Source: CAJQQY01 sp964352225 | Lineage (GTDB): Bacteria > Bacteroidota > Bacteroidia > Chitinophagales > Saprospiraceae | DNA: 5,869 bases | Direction of reading: 5' to 3' | Assembly: GCA_964352225.1 (NCBI GenBank) | Contig: CAYGRM010000408.1 | Span: 1 to 5,869, forward strand | Part shown: positions 1 through 5,835 of the stretch, piece after piece | Layout: each line of letters begins with the position of its first letter | How positions within the stretch are numbered: the stretch's first letter is position 1 | Position numbers and translations under genes: made by a program | The notes under the pieces: generated by a model | What the model saw: only the letters and a program-made list of their open reading frames with translations | Databases searched by the model: none | Told to the model about the DNA's origin: nothing

Positions 1-467
1 GCCAAAATGGCTAAAATGCCTGTTCCACAACCATAATCAAAGACATTTTTCCCTTTAAAATCATGGTTTTCCATGAGTGACATCATCATCCAAGTAGTTT
101 CGTGATGTCCTGTCCCAAATGCCATTTTGGGATTAATTATAATTTGATGTTTTACTTCGGTAAGTGGTTCATGAAAATCGGCTCGAATACCGCAAAAATC
201 TCTTACGACAATAGTATCAAAATTAGACTCCCAAACGGCATTCCAATTTTGGTATTTTATCAACGTTTTAAGGTGGGAAAATTCGAAGAGATTTTTTAAT
301 TCAACGACTCTTTCATCAACTTCTGGCGTCTCATTTTTGACCTGAATATAAGCGTCAAATCCATTTTCATTTTCTTCAAATGACTCGAAAGGTAGCTCTC
401 CCAAAAGTGCGATCAGCATCTCATTATTTTCGGGATTGGTTTGGAATTCATATTTTAGATAATCCAT
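1..467 (-). CDS. prmA: Ribosomal protein L11 methyltransferase PrmA, N-terminal part (C-terminus beyond window edge)
   Basis: This is the first 155 codons of a cytoplasmic S-adenosylmethionine-dependent methyltransferase that in known members methylates amino groups of ribosomal protein L11. The translation begins MDYLKYEFQTNPENN. Residues 1 to about 90 form the poorly conserved N-terminal substrate-binding part. The family signature is residues 111-125 (INPKMAFGTGHHETT, matching the usual P-x-M-A-F-G-T-G-x-H-x-T-T), and SAM motif I is residues 144-150 (DYGCGTG). The frame stays open to position 1, so the gene is cut by the window edge and not broken; the rest of the methyltransferase fold is not visible. 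The ATG at 465-467 is the first Met in frame and gives an N-terminus of normal length. A TACTTTTG -7 box lies 25 bp upstream. The 883-residue gene upstream is on the same strand, but the REP-like repeat and this separate -7 box suggest independent transcription. Identification is secure from the two motifs. Confidence 0.95.
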   Translation of the reverse strand, partial: MDYLKYEFQTNPENNEMLIALLGELPFESFEENENGFDAYIQVKNETPEVDERVVELKNLFEFSHLKTLIKYQNWNAVWESNFDTIVVRDFCGIRADFHEPLTEVKHQIIINPKMAFGTGHHETTWMMMSLMENHDFKGKNVFDYGCGTGILAIL

Positions 468-492
468 GTTGTATGGTTGTTTTTTTGAATCC

Positions 493-500
493 CAAAAGTA
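493..500 (-). promoter_or_regulatory. Candidate Bacteroidota -7 promoter element for prmA
   Basis: The minus strand reads TACTTTTG, an exact match to the Bacteroidota -7 consensus TAnnTTTG, 25 bp before the prmA ATG. This would give a leader of roughly 15-20 nt. No TTG -33 element is visible at the expected 17-19 bp spacing, so the call rests on the -7 box and its position. Confidence 0.45.
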
Positions 501-518
501 GGAATAATTTACTAGTGA

Positions 519-580
519 TTTCACCACAGATTAGAATATCCTATCTTCATCGGTGAAAATTTGTGTAATCTATGGTGAAA
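519..580. repeat. REP-like imperfect inverted repeat (15-bp arms)
   Basis: The arm at 519-533 (TTTCACCACAGATTA) is the reverse complement of the arm at 566-580 (TAATCTATGGTGAAA) except at one position, with a 32-bp centre. The mismatch becomes a G-U wobble in RNA made from the minus strand. Inside it, GGTGAAA occurs both at 552-558 and 574-580, so the left arm can pair with either copy. The element begins 4 bp past the stop of the 883-residue gene and lies wholly between that gene and prmA. Motifs of the kind 'GTGTAATCTGTGGTGAAA' resemble dispersed intergenic elements I recall from Bacteroidota genomes, but copy number cannot be seen here. It could also act as an mRNA 3' end stabiliser or weak terminator for the minus-strand gene; there is no long U-tract after it. 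Confidence 0.65.
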
Positions 581-584
581 AAAA

Positions 585-3236
585 CTAAGGTAATTCATAA
601 ACCACCACTTGCTCCCCATCAGCCACTAAGACCGAATTTTTATCATTAGAAAATAAATTAACCAATTCAAATTCTGTTGTTCCCGCCAAAGGGAAATCTG
701 GATGTAATTGACCTTTTTTATCCAATAAAAAAATCTGGTTTTGTTTTTTGCACAGCGAACCGATCATCGCTTTTCCCATATTTTTTGATTGGAGGGAAAA
801 AATAGCATCTTGAGCATTCGAGAATTGGTATTTACCAAAAACTTGAAATGCTCCCTGATGATAATAATAAATTTCTAAATCGTTATTTTTCAAAACAGCG
901 TAATCTATAAAATTATCTCCTCCAAAATCAGCTGAAGCAAATTTGTAATTGTATTGTTTTATTTTTTCATTGCTTGGAGAATTGATATTTTTATTGGAGA
1001 GGTTTAATGTTTTTATTTCTCCATTTTTATCAGCTATGATCATTTTATTTTCTAATTCCCCTTGCTGAAAAAAAAGTGGTGAAGCATTCTCCATGGAAAT
1101 ATTGGCAGTTTCCATTTCAATAAAACCATCCTTCCCAAAAGAAAAAACACTTCCTTGGGAATTAATCGCGACAATATAATCTTTGTCCGCCGTTGCAAAA
1201 TGCTTCAATGGAATCTTCACCAAACCTGCACCTTCAATAGAATTCCAACCTGATAAGGGAATTCCTTTTTCATCAAATCCGTAAATAATTTCATTCTCAC
1301 AAGCAACAAAAATCCCAAAATCTTTATCACCAAAATTAGCCAACAATAAACCATTACTTGCTGACGAAGATAATTCTAAAGGGAAATCATGCTTATCGTT
1401 CCCTTGCAAATCCAGTAAATAAATTTTATCCAAAGTATTAAAAAGTATACCACTCGAACCATCTTCAAAAAAATTAGCAGCATAAATCTTAGACTCAATT
1501 GGACTCGTCAATTTTTTCTCCCATGCGATTTCCCCATCTTGATTCAAGAGGTACAATGTCAATTCTTTATCTTGAACCAAAATATCGTAAGCCCCTTTTT
1601 CATCATTAAATATGGCAAAAGGTTGGCTAATCGCCTTTGTTTTCAAAGGAGTTCGCCATTTCACTTTTGCTATTTCCTTATTTTCTTTTTCATAAAATAA
1701 ATATCCATTAGTCACCAATTCACCTTTTTCCCACATGGCATTTAAGCCAAAAACTGAAAAATTTTCCCACAAATCAATCTGTAATTCCGCACCTTTCTCT
1801 TTCGTATCAAACGAGTTTTTCAAAAACTGATTTGCCATGCGAGTACTCCAATAAAATTCAGCTACCCCGTTTTCCCCTCCTTGTCCTTTCATTTTCAGAT
1901 AAGGGACATGGCTTGCCAAGGTTTGATTTGTCACAAATTGGTCTATCCAATTTTCTAAAATTCTCGGTGCTCCTGAAAAAATAACATAATCTCCCAAGAA
2001 TGCATAACAAGGATTTTTTAGATTCAAAAATTCATTAGATGCATATGGAACGGGTAAATTTTCAATGGCTACTTGTCGAATATTATACGTTTGATAATCC
2101 CAATTTTTGGTTTCTCCTAAGCTATCAGTCAACTTCTCCAAATAATGTTGTGCCGTTTTCTTTTTACCTTTTGCTATTTGGTAGACGATGAATTTTTCTG
2201 CTCGCATCTTTTTAGTAAAAATTTCTGTCCGTCCAATCAGCCACTCCTCACCTATCCAGGGTAAAAATGATTTTTCGAAAAGGCTGTTGGCGTTTTTACT
2301 CGAAATACTTTTTTCACCCAGACCTTTTAAACTATGCCTAAAAAAGTAACCTGAATTATTAGGTATAATTTCCGCAAATGTGGAATTTGTAATTGTATTG
2401 TTATAAAAAACATTTTCTTCCCATCGACTTTCATCTTGAGTTTTCAAACAACCTTTAATGCTCACTCCTTCTTTTTGAAAATCTAAAATCCAATGACCAG
2501 CAGTAAATTTGTTGGAAAAATATCTCAAATATTTAGTTGCATTTTTATCTAAAAATGGATTCGTAAATGCTGTCAATTTTTCAAAAAGAACAGTTACTTC
2601 TATTTGATTTTTAGCCCTAGTAGTTTTATTTGAAAAGTCTAAGAATTGATTACCCAATAAATTAGTCGCAGGACTTTTTAATTGAGCCATCGCACTCTCT
2701 ACTAAATAAGCATATTTCGAAACCATGATCAAATCCTGATAAATTGCTATCGTATATTTTTCACCATCACCTAAATCTAATCGATAAACAGTACTTTGAT
2801 TTGCAATGGATTGCTGAAAAGGAAATTCTTCCAAAAGCTCGGCTAGTTTAAAAATACCTTGCTCATCTTTCAAAACGTATAAAAAATCAACATCGGATTT
2901 ACCACTCAGATGTAATCCAGCTGTGATGGGACTATTCAATAAAAGCTGTAAGTGATTTTTATTTTTGGAAAATAATTTCCGAATTATTCGAAAATCTTCT
3001 GACATTTTTTTTACGAAAAAAGTACCACTCATCTCATCAGCATATGGCATCTTTGTAACTTCGTGGCGCAACATATAATAATCATCAAATTCTAAAATGA
3101 TTGCAGTATTTTGGGGGATAGCTTCAATTGGTTGGACACTCGCCAAAGGATTACGGTAAGTTTCTTGAAAAAAGAAGAACCAAACGAGCAATGCGATCAG
3201 TCCTGTAGGCAAAAGGAATAAAAATAATTTTCTCAA
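585..3236 (-). CDS. Membrane-anchored protein of unknown function with C-terminal beta-propeller-like half
   Basis: This 883-residue protein is not one I can name. Residues 4-23 are a strongly hydrophobic segment after a short basic N-terminus, with no lipobox and no clear cleavage site, so it is probably a signal anchor with the bulk of the protein periplasmic. Residues about 30-520 are a mixed alpha/beta region with segments such as AIPQNTAIILEF (39-50) and YAFLGDYVIFSGAPRILENW (411-430). These loosely recall DUF3352-type proteins, which is only an impression. Residues about 525-883 look like a beta-propeller of the PQQ/WD40/FG-GAP kind: turns recur as NQDGEI (565-570), DLQGNDKHDFPL (609-620), DEKGIPLSGW (655-664), GKDGFI (701-706), DKNGEI (736-741) and DKKGQLHPDFPL (839-850), with strand pairs between them. 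ADFGGDNFIDYAVL (769-782) is FG-GAP-like. There is no type IX secretion C-terminal domain. The start appears to be TTG: there is no ATG between the upstream in-frame stop and Met55, and only TTG keeps the hydrophobic anchor. It stands alone, divergent from the DUF423 gene. The reading frame is certain, the function open. Confidence 0.9.
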   Translation of the reverse strand: MRKLFLFLLPTGLIALLVWFFFFQETYRNPLASVQPIEAIPQNTAIILEFDDYYMLRHEVTKMPYADEMSGTFFVKKMSEDFRIIRKLFSKNKNHLQLLLNSPITAGLHLSGKSDVDFLYVLKDEQGIFKLAELLEEFPFQQSIANQSTVYRLDLGDGEKYTIAIYQDLIMVSKYAYLVESAMAQLKSPATNLLGNQFLDFSNKTTRAKNQIEVTVLFEKLTAFTNPFLDKNATKYLRYFSNKFTAGHWILDFQKEGVSIKGCLKTQDESRWEENVFYNNTITNSTFAEIIPNNSGYFFRHSLKGLGEKSISSKNANSLFEKSFLPWIGEEWLIGRTEIFTKKMRAEKFIVYQIAKGKKKTAQHYLEKLTDSLGETKNWDYQTYNIRQVAIENLPVPYASNEFLNLKNPCYAFLGDYVIFSGAPRILENWIDQFVTNQTLASHVPYLKMKGQGGENGVAEFYWSTRMANQFLKNSFDTKEKGAELQIDLWENFSVFGLNAMWEKGELVTNGYLFYEKENKEIAKVKWRTPLKTKAISQPFAIFNDEKGAYDILVQDKELTLYLLNQDGEIAWEKKLTSPIESKIYAANFFEDGSSGILFNTLDKIYLLDLQGNDKHDFPLELSSSASNGLLLANFGDKDFGIFVACENEIIYGFDEKGIPLSGWNSIEGAGLVKIPLKHFATADKDYIVAINSQGSVFSFGKDGFIEMETANISMENASPLFFQQGELENKMIIADKNGEIKTLNLSNKNINSPSNEKIKQYNYKFASADFGGDNFIDYAVLKNNDLEIYYYHQGAFQVFGKYQFSNAQDAIFSLQSKNMGKAMIGSLCKKQNQIFLLDKKGQLHPDFPLAGTTEFELVNLFSNDKNSVLVADGEQVVVYELP

Positions 3237-3253
3237 AGTAAGTGTTTGTTTTT

Positions 3254-3274
3254 GGTGAATGGTGAACGGTTAAT
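3254..3274 (+). repeat. Three tandem 7-bp repeats (GGTGAAT-like)
   Basis: Three adjacent heptamers, GGTGAAT, GGTGAAC and GGTTAAT, fill this stretch of the divergent intergenic region. Each differs from the first by one or two bases. It lies in the predicted leader of the 883-residue gene on the minus strand and upstream of the DUF423 gene on the plus strand. The third unit matches a unit in the repeat at 5836-5865. It is either a small slippage-prone satellite or chance in A/T-rich DNA. Confidence 0.5.
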
Positions 3275-3305
3275 CATGTCATTATGCACCAGTTTTCTCA
3301 AGGAA

Positions 3306-3313
3306 CAAAAATA
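3306..3313 (-). promoter_or_regulatory. Candidate -7 promoter element for the 883-residue gene
   Basis: The minus strand reads TATTTTTG, an exact TAnnTTTG match, 69 bp before the TTG start. A leader of about 60 nt would result. The -33 region is only T-rich, without a clean TTG. The site lies just 8 bp before the ATG of the divergent DUF423 gene, so transcription of the two genes may interfere. No convincing plus-strand -7 box was found for the DUF423 gene itself. Confidence 0.4.
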
Positions 3314-3321
3314 GTATTTTT

Positions 3322-3723
3322 ATGTATAAAAAACTTTTATCAGTAGGTGCTTTGTTTGGATTTCTAGCGGTGGCGATTGGGGCTTTTGGAGCTCATGGAT
3401 TGGAAGGAAAAATTACAGCTGCACGAATCACGACTTTCGGAACGGGAGTGGATTATCAATTTTACCATACGTTTGCCATTTTTATTGCGGTAGGTTTAGC
3501 GGCGTATTATAAAGATAAGATATTTCTAAAAGCAGGTTGGATATTTGTGATTGGGATCTTATTTTTTTCTGGATCATTGTACTTATTGGCAACTAGAACT
3601 TTACTTGGAATTGAAAGTTGGTCCAAGATTATTGGGCCGATTACTCCGATTGGAGGACTATTTTTCATAGCCGGCTGGGGCATTATTTTTTATGGAATTT
3701 GGCGAAGAAAAGTTTTTCCTTGA
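3322..3723 (+). CDS. DUF423 family small integral membrane protein (YgdD/YwdK-like)
   Basis: This 133-residue protein has the length and hallmarks of the DUF423 family (PF04241), small inner-membrane proteins of unknown function widespread in bacteria. The visible signatures are AIGAFGAHGL (residues 18-27), VDYQFYHTFAIF (43-54), FFSGSLYLLA (81-90) and GPITPIGGLFFIAGW (105-119). There are four hydrophobic segments, approximately residues 5-24, 48-62, 71-90 and 106-126, with a basic C-terminal tail (WRRK). The ATG is preceded by an A/T-rich leader without a Shine-Dalgarno match at proper spacing. The gene is divergent from the 883-residue gene, and the TM2 gene follows after 90 bp. No terminator is visible between them, so read-through into the TM2 gene is possible. 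Family assignment is firm; the biochemical role is not known for the family. Confidence 0.93.
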   Translation: MYKKLLSVGALFGFLAVAIGAFGAHGLEGKITAARITTFGTGVDYQFYHTFAIFIAVGLAAYYKDKIFLKAGWIFVIGILFFSGSLYLLATRTLLGIESWSKIIGPITPIGGLFFIAGWGIIFYGIWRRKVFP

Positions 3724-3747
3724 TTTTAAAAAAAAACAGTATGTTTG
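3720..3747 (+). promoter_or_regulatory. Bacteroidota-type promoter (TTG-N17-TATGTTTG) for the TM2 gene
   Basis: TTG at 3720-3722 and TATGTTTG at 3740-3747 are separated by 17 bp, matching both parts of the Bacteroidota housekeeping promoter. The -33 element overlaps the end of the DUF423 gene, including its TGA stop. Transcription would begin near 3753-3756, leaving a leader of about 60 nt before the ATG at 3814. This is the best promoter match in the window. Confidence 0.6.
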
Positions 3748-3813
3748 CCCAACAAAAAAATGCGGAAGCCGAAAAGCAATTTAGAGTAGGCAATCAATTA
3801 AACAATATAAAAT

Positions 3814-4284
3814 ATGAAAAAATTAATTTTCACATTTCTTATTTGCTGTGTTGGAATGACTTCAACTTATGCTGTTTTGGGTCCAGCTGCACCAACTAAT
3901 GCTGCAGTAGAGGCAATCAATTCAAATACAGCAGTTAGTACAGCTGATTTCTTAAAATCAGCTCAGCAAGATTTACTTGCAAAAAAAGAGGCAAAAGGGC
4001 TAAGTAAAAAAGAGGCACGCCTTCTTAAAAAATTGGAAAGAAAAATGCAAAAGGCCGAAAAAAGGTCAAAAAAACGTGCATCAAGTGGAAAAAAATGGAT
4101 AGTTGCAGTATTACTTTCTTTCTTTTTAGGAGGATTAGCTATTGATCGATTTTACTTAGGGTATACAGGCTTAGGAATTATTAAGCTGTTAACTTTAGGA
4201 GGATTGGGAGTATGGGCATTAATTGATTTTATTTTGATTTTAGTTAGAGCGCTTAAGCCAAAAGGTGGCGATTACATAGATTAA
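3814..4284 (+). CDS. TM2 domain-containing protein with signal peptide and Lys-rich linker
   Basis: This 156-residue protein ends in a TM2 domain (PF05154), a pair of membrane helices of unknown molecular function found in bacteria and animals. Residues 1-20 are a probable signal peptide (MKKLIFTFLICCVG, cut after TYA at about 20). Residues 21-46 are an Ala/Asn/Thr-rich spacer. Residues 47-94 are a probable helix or coiled coil carrying 15 Lys and 4 Arg. Helix one is about 95-109, the conserved turn is DRFYLGYTGLG (110-120), and helix two is about 121-145, with W134 and D138 in the typical positions. The tail is KPKGGDYID. The ATG follows an A-rich leader typical of the phylum and gives a correct signal peptide. 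The gene has its own promoter at 3720-3747 and a strong terminator after it. If the signal peptide is cleaved, the cationic linker would lie in the periplasm, against the positive-inside rule. The family call is firm; the role is unknown. Confidence 0.93.
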   Translation: MKKLIFTFLICCVGMTSTYAVLGPAAPTNAAVEAINSNTAVSTADFLKSAQQDLLAKKEAKGLSKKEARLLKKLERKMQKAEKRSKKRASSGKKWIVAVLLSFFLGGLAIDRFYLGYTGLGIIKLLTLGGLGVWALIDFILILVRALKPKGGDYID

Positions 4285-4302
4285 TAATCAACTTGAAAAT
4301 AT

Positions 4303-4323
4303 AATTCCATATTAAGTGGAATT
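4303..4323 (+). other. Small hairpin abutting the terminator stem
   Basis: AATTCCA at 4303-4309 pairs with TGGAATT at 4317-4323. A T-G wobble can extend this to 8 bp around a 5-nt loop. The right arm ends at the base before the terminator stem begins, so the two hairpins would stack end to end in the 3' end of the TM2 transcript. It may protect that end or assist termination. Confidence 0.55.
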
Positions 4324-4363
4324 GTCCCGAATTTTTAGTGACGAAAAATTCGGGACTTTTTTT
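4324..4363 (+). terminator. Strong intrinsic terminator after the TM2 gene
   Basis: GTCCCGAATTTTT (4324-4336) and AAAAATTCGGGAC (4344-4356) form a perfect 13-bp stem around a 7-base loop (AGTGACG), followed directly by seven T residues (4357-4363). It sits 39 bp after the TM2 stop codon. This is a textbook Rho-independent terminator, and the A-tract before the loop gives no comparable U-tract on the other strand, so it acts on plus-strand transcripts. Confidence 0.93.
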
Positions 4364-4404
4364 GAGCGACAAAAGCAAAGAAAAATTTATTGGAATGGAG
4401 TTTA

Positions 4405-4423
4405 AACATTTCATGACAATGTT
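4405..4423. promoter_or_regulatory. Candidate operator-like inverted repeat before the 141-residue gene
   Basis: AACATT (4405-4410) and AATGTT (4418-4423) are perfect inverted half-sites separated by 7 bp. The last base of the right half-site is the first base of the candidate -7 box, so a protein bound here would cover the promoter. No dedicated regulator is encoded nearby, and 6-bp arms are common by chance in A/T-rich DNA. Confidence 0.25.
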
Positions 4424-4430
4424 ACGTTTG
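4423..4430 (+). promoter_or_regulatory. Candidate -7 promoter element for the 141-residue gene
   Basis: TACGTTTG matches TAnnTTTG exactly. It lies 67 bp before the ATG at 4498, a spacing close to that of the promoter call for the TM2 gene. The -33 position has TTTA rather than TTG. It is downstream of the terminator at 4324-4363, as expected for an independent transcription unit. Confidence 0.45.
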
Positions 4431-4497
4431 ATATAGATTGATTCATTTAGGAATTATACTCTCTATAAAATATAATGTATTTTAAAAAATAATAATT

Positions 4498-4923
4498 ATG
4501 TTTTACGAAATAAACCCAGAGAGTCCAGCTCAATTGGGGTCAAAAACAGAATATGATAAAAGTGTGACTCCATCGAAAATCACCAAACTACACTTAGTTT
4601 TCGATGCTTGGGTGGGTGGCGATCTCCTAAAAGAATCTACATGTTTTTATGTTACTGAAAGGTTTTTAGAAAAAATAAATATTGATGAGATTACTGGACT
4701 AAAATCTATTTATCCCACTCAAGTAACTGCCTCAGATACTTTCAAAAATCTATATCCGAATAGAGTTCCTCCTAATTGTTTTCAACTAGAAATTGATGGG
4801 AAACCTGGAGTTGATGATGTTGGAATTCATCCTCCTTACCAATTAATTGTATCGCAAAAATTTCTAGATCTGCTACGAAAAATTGATTTAAGTATTGCAA
4901 AAATAGAAGTCTTTCAAAAATAA
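4498..4923 (+). CDS. Soluble protein of unrecognised family (141 aa)
   Basis: I cannot assign this 141-residue protein to a named family. It has no signal peptide or membrane segment and is likely cytoplasmic. Features that look conserved are LVFDAWVGGDLL (residues 33-44), CFYVTERF (49-56), the pair VTASD and TF (76-82), NLYPNRVPP (84-92), GKPGVDDVGI (101-110) and LIVSQKFLDLLRK (116-128). The pattern of an aromatic/Gly-Asp motif, then an acidic DD motif, then an 'xVSxxxLxLL' helix is reminiscent of small single-domain proteins that serve as immunity proteins in polymorphic toxin loci (DUF1629-like ends). That is inference only; no toxin gene is visible next to it. It has its own candidate promoter, follows a strong terminator, and converges on the lipoprotein gene with 7 bp between stop codons. 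The ATG is preceded by an A/T-only leader; no alternative start is better supported. The coding call is strong because composition and motifs are protein-like; the function is open. Confidence 0.8.
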   Translation: MFYEINPESPAQLGSKTEYDKSVTPSKITKLHLVFDAWVGGDLLKESTCFYVTERFLEKINIDEITGLKSIYPTQVTASDTFKNLYPNRVPPNCFQLEIDGKPGVDDVGIHPPYQLIVSQKFLDLLRKIDLSIAKIEVFQK

Positions 4924-4930
4924 AATAGCG

Positions 4931-5773
4931 TTATAGACAATTCATAATAATTTCCTCTTCTGTTGGATTGTCTAAATTATCAGACGCAGAAAACGAAACT
5001 CCTCCTCCCGTAAGAATAGATTTTAAAGGACAAAAATCAGACAATTTAGTATTCTCTCTAAATTCAATTTCATTTCCATTTTCAATATTTCCTAGACTAG
5101 AAATATCTATTAGTTTTTCAAGCTTCAGTACCTCTAATTTTTCAATTGAGCTTAAATTCTCTAGACCATTTAATGACGTGACATTTTCTGAATCACCTAA
5201 AAAAAGTCTAAATGATGAGGTAGTCAAGTTGGATAAAAAAGAAAAATCCGTTATTCCTGATAAATTTGACAAATCGATTCCTCCCACTTCCACAATATTG
5301 GGAAAGACTGGAATAGGACTAGAAATACCTTGAAGGATAAAAAAAGAAGAAACGTTGATATTTTGAATAGCATCAATATTTAAGCTAGGTGAATTCAGTT
5401 CTATTTGTACTCCTTCAACCGAAGCAATATTTTCAAATCCATCCAAACTTGAAATCTGATTAAATAAAATCCAAAAAGATCTTATCTCTTCCAAGTTCGA
5501 AAAATTAGATAAATCAACCAGCTCACATTGCTCAATGGTCATGTGTTGACCAATTTTTTGGATATTATTGAAGAGGGAGAGGTCTGGATTTTCTAAACCT
5601 GAAATTAAAACTGAACCCGAGATCTCTGTTTTTCCCTCTAAAAGATTGCTATAAGTTACCAAGTCATCCATGGATTCTATCGTTACCGAACCTTTATAAA
5701 TATTATCCTCATCTTTACTACACGAACAAAAAGTGAATAGAATGGTAAAAAAAAGGAAATGTGATCTTTTCAT
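4931..5773 (-). CDS. Predicted surface lipoprotein with leucine-rich / receptor-L-like repeats
   Basis: The 280-residue protein starts with a lipoprotein signal peptide (MKRSHFLFFTILFTFCSC). C18 is the likely lipidated residue, though C16 is possible. The residues after C18 are SKDED, which fits the Lys plus two acidic residues of the Bacteroidota lipoprotein export signal, so the mature protein is predicted to face outwards. Residues about 28-250 are irregular solenoid repeats of roughly 20-25 residues, with recurring 'LxxLxGLENLxxI' elements such as LDGFENIASVEGVQI (110-124) and LNGLENLSSIEKLEVLKL (201-218), and strands such as TEISGSVLISGL (49-60). This resembles the receptor L domain type of leucine-rich repeat. 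A C-terminal cap at about 240-280 contains DFCPL (C248) and NPTEEEIIMNCL (C279), probably a disulfide-linked cap. The repeats suggest protein or glycan binding, but no ligand can be named. The ATG gives a complete signal peptide. No exact TAnnTTTG box was found upstream. Confidence 0.88.
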   Translation of the reverse strand: MKRSHFLFFTILFTFCSCSKDEDNIYKGSVTIESMDDLVTYSNLLEGKTEISGSVLISGLENPDLSLFNNIQKIGQHMTIEQCELVDLSNFSNLEEIRSFWILFNQISSLDGFENIASVEGVQIELNSPSLNIDAIQNINVSSFFILQGISSPIPVFPNIVEVGGIDLSNLSGITDFSFLSNLTTSSFRLFLGDSENVTSLNGLENLSSIEKLEVLKLEKLIDISSLGNIENGNEIEFRENTKLSDFCPLKSILTGGGVSFSASDNLDNPTEEEIIMNCL

Positions 5774-5835
5774 CTTATTATTTTATCGTTAGAATGAAGG
5801 GGTGAATATATAAAAGATTCTAGATGATTTCATTT

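Noticed and set aside
1..20. CCAAAATGG / CTAAAATGC near-repeat at the window start
   Set aside because: It is coding sequence within prmA just after the SAM motif, encoding the LAIL segment, and needs no other explanation.
102..299. Plus-strand open frame of 65 codons
   Set aside because: It lies wholly inside prmA on the other strand, whose family motifs are unmistakable, and its translation shows no family features.
3306..3321. Plus-strand TATTTTTA as a promoter for the DUF423 gene
   Set aside because: It misses the final G of the -7 consensus, has no -33 partner, and overlaps the ATG region, so support is too weak to list.
3618..3899. Plus-strand open frame overlapping the DUF423 and TM2 genes, including a possible short peptide from the ATG at 3741
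   Set aside because: It overlaps the recognisable ends of both genes in another frame; the ATG at 3741 lies inside the -7 promoter box and would precede the predicted transcription start.
4968..5333. Plus-strand open frame of 121 codons
   Set aside because: It is antisense to the repeat region of the lipoprotein gene, which has a signal peptide and solenoid pattern; the Ser/Phe-rich translation is typical of an antisense shadow.
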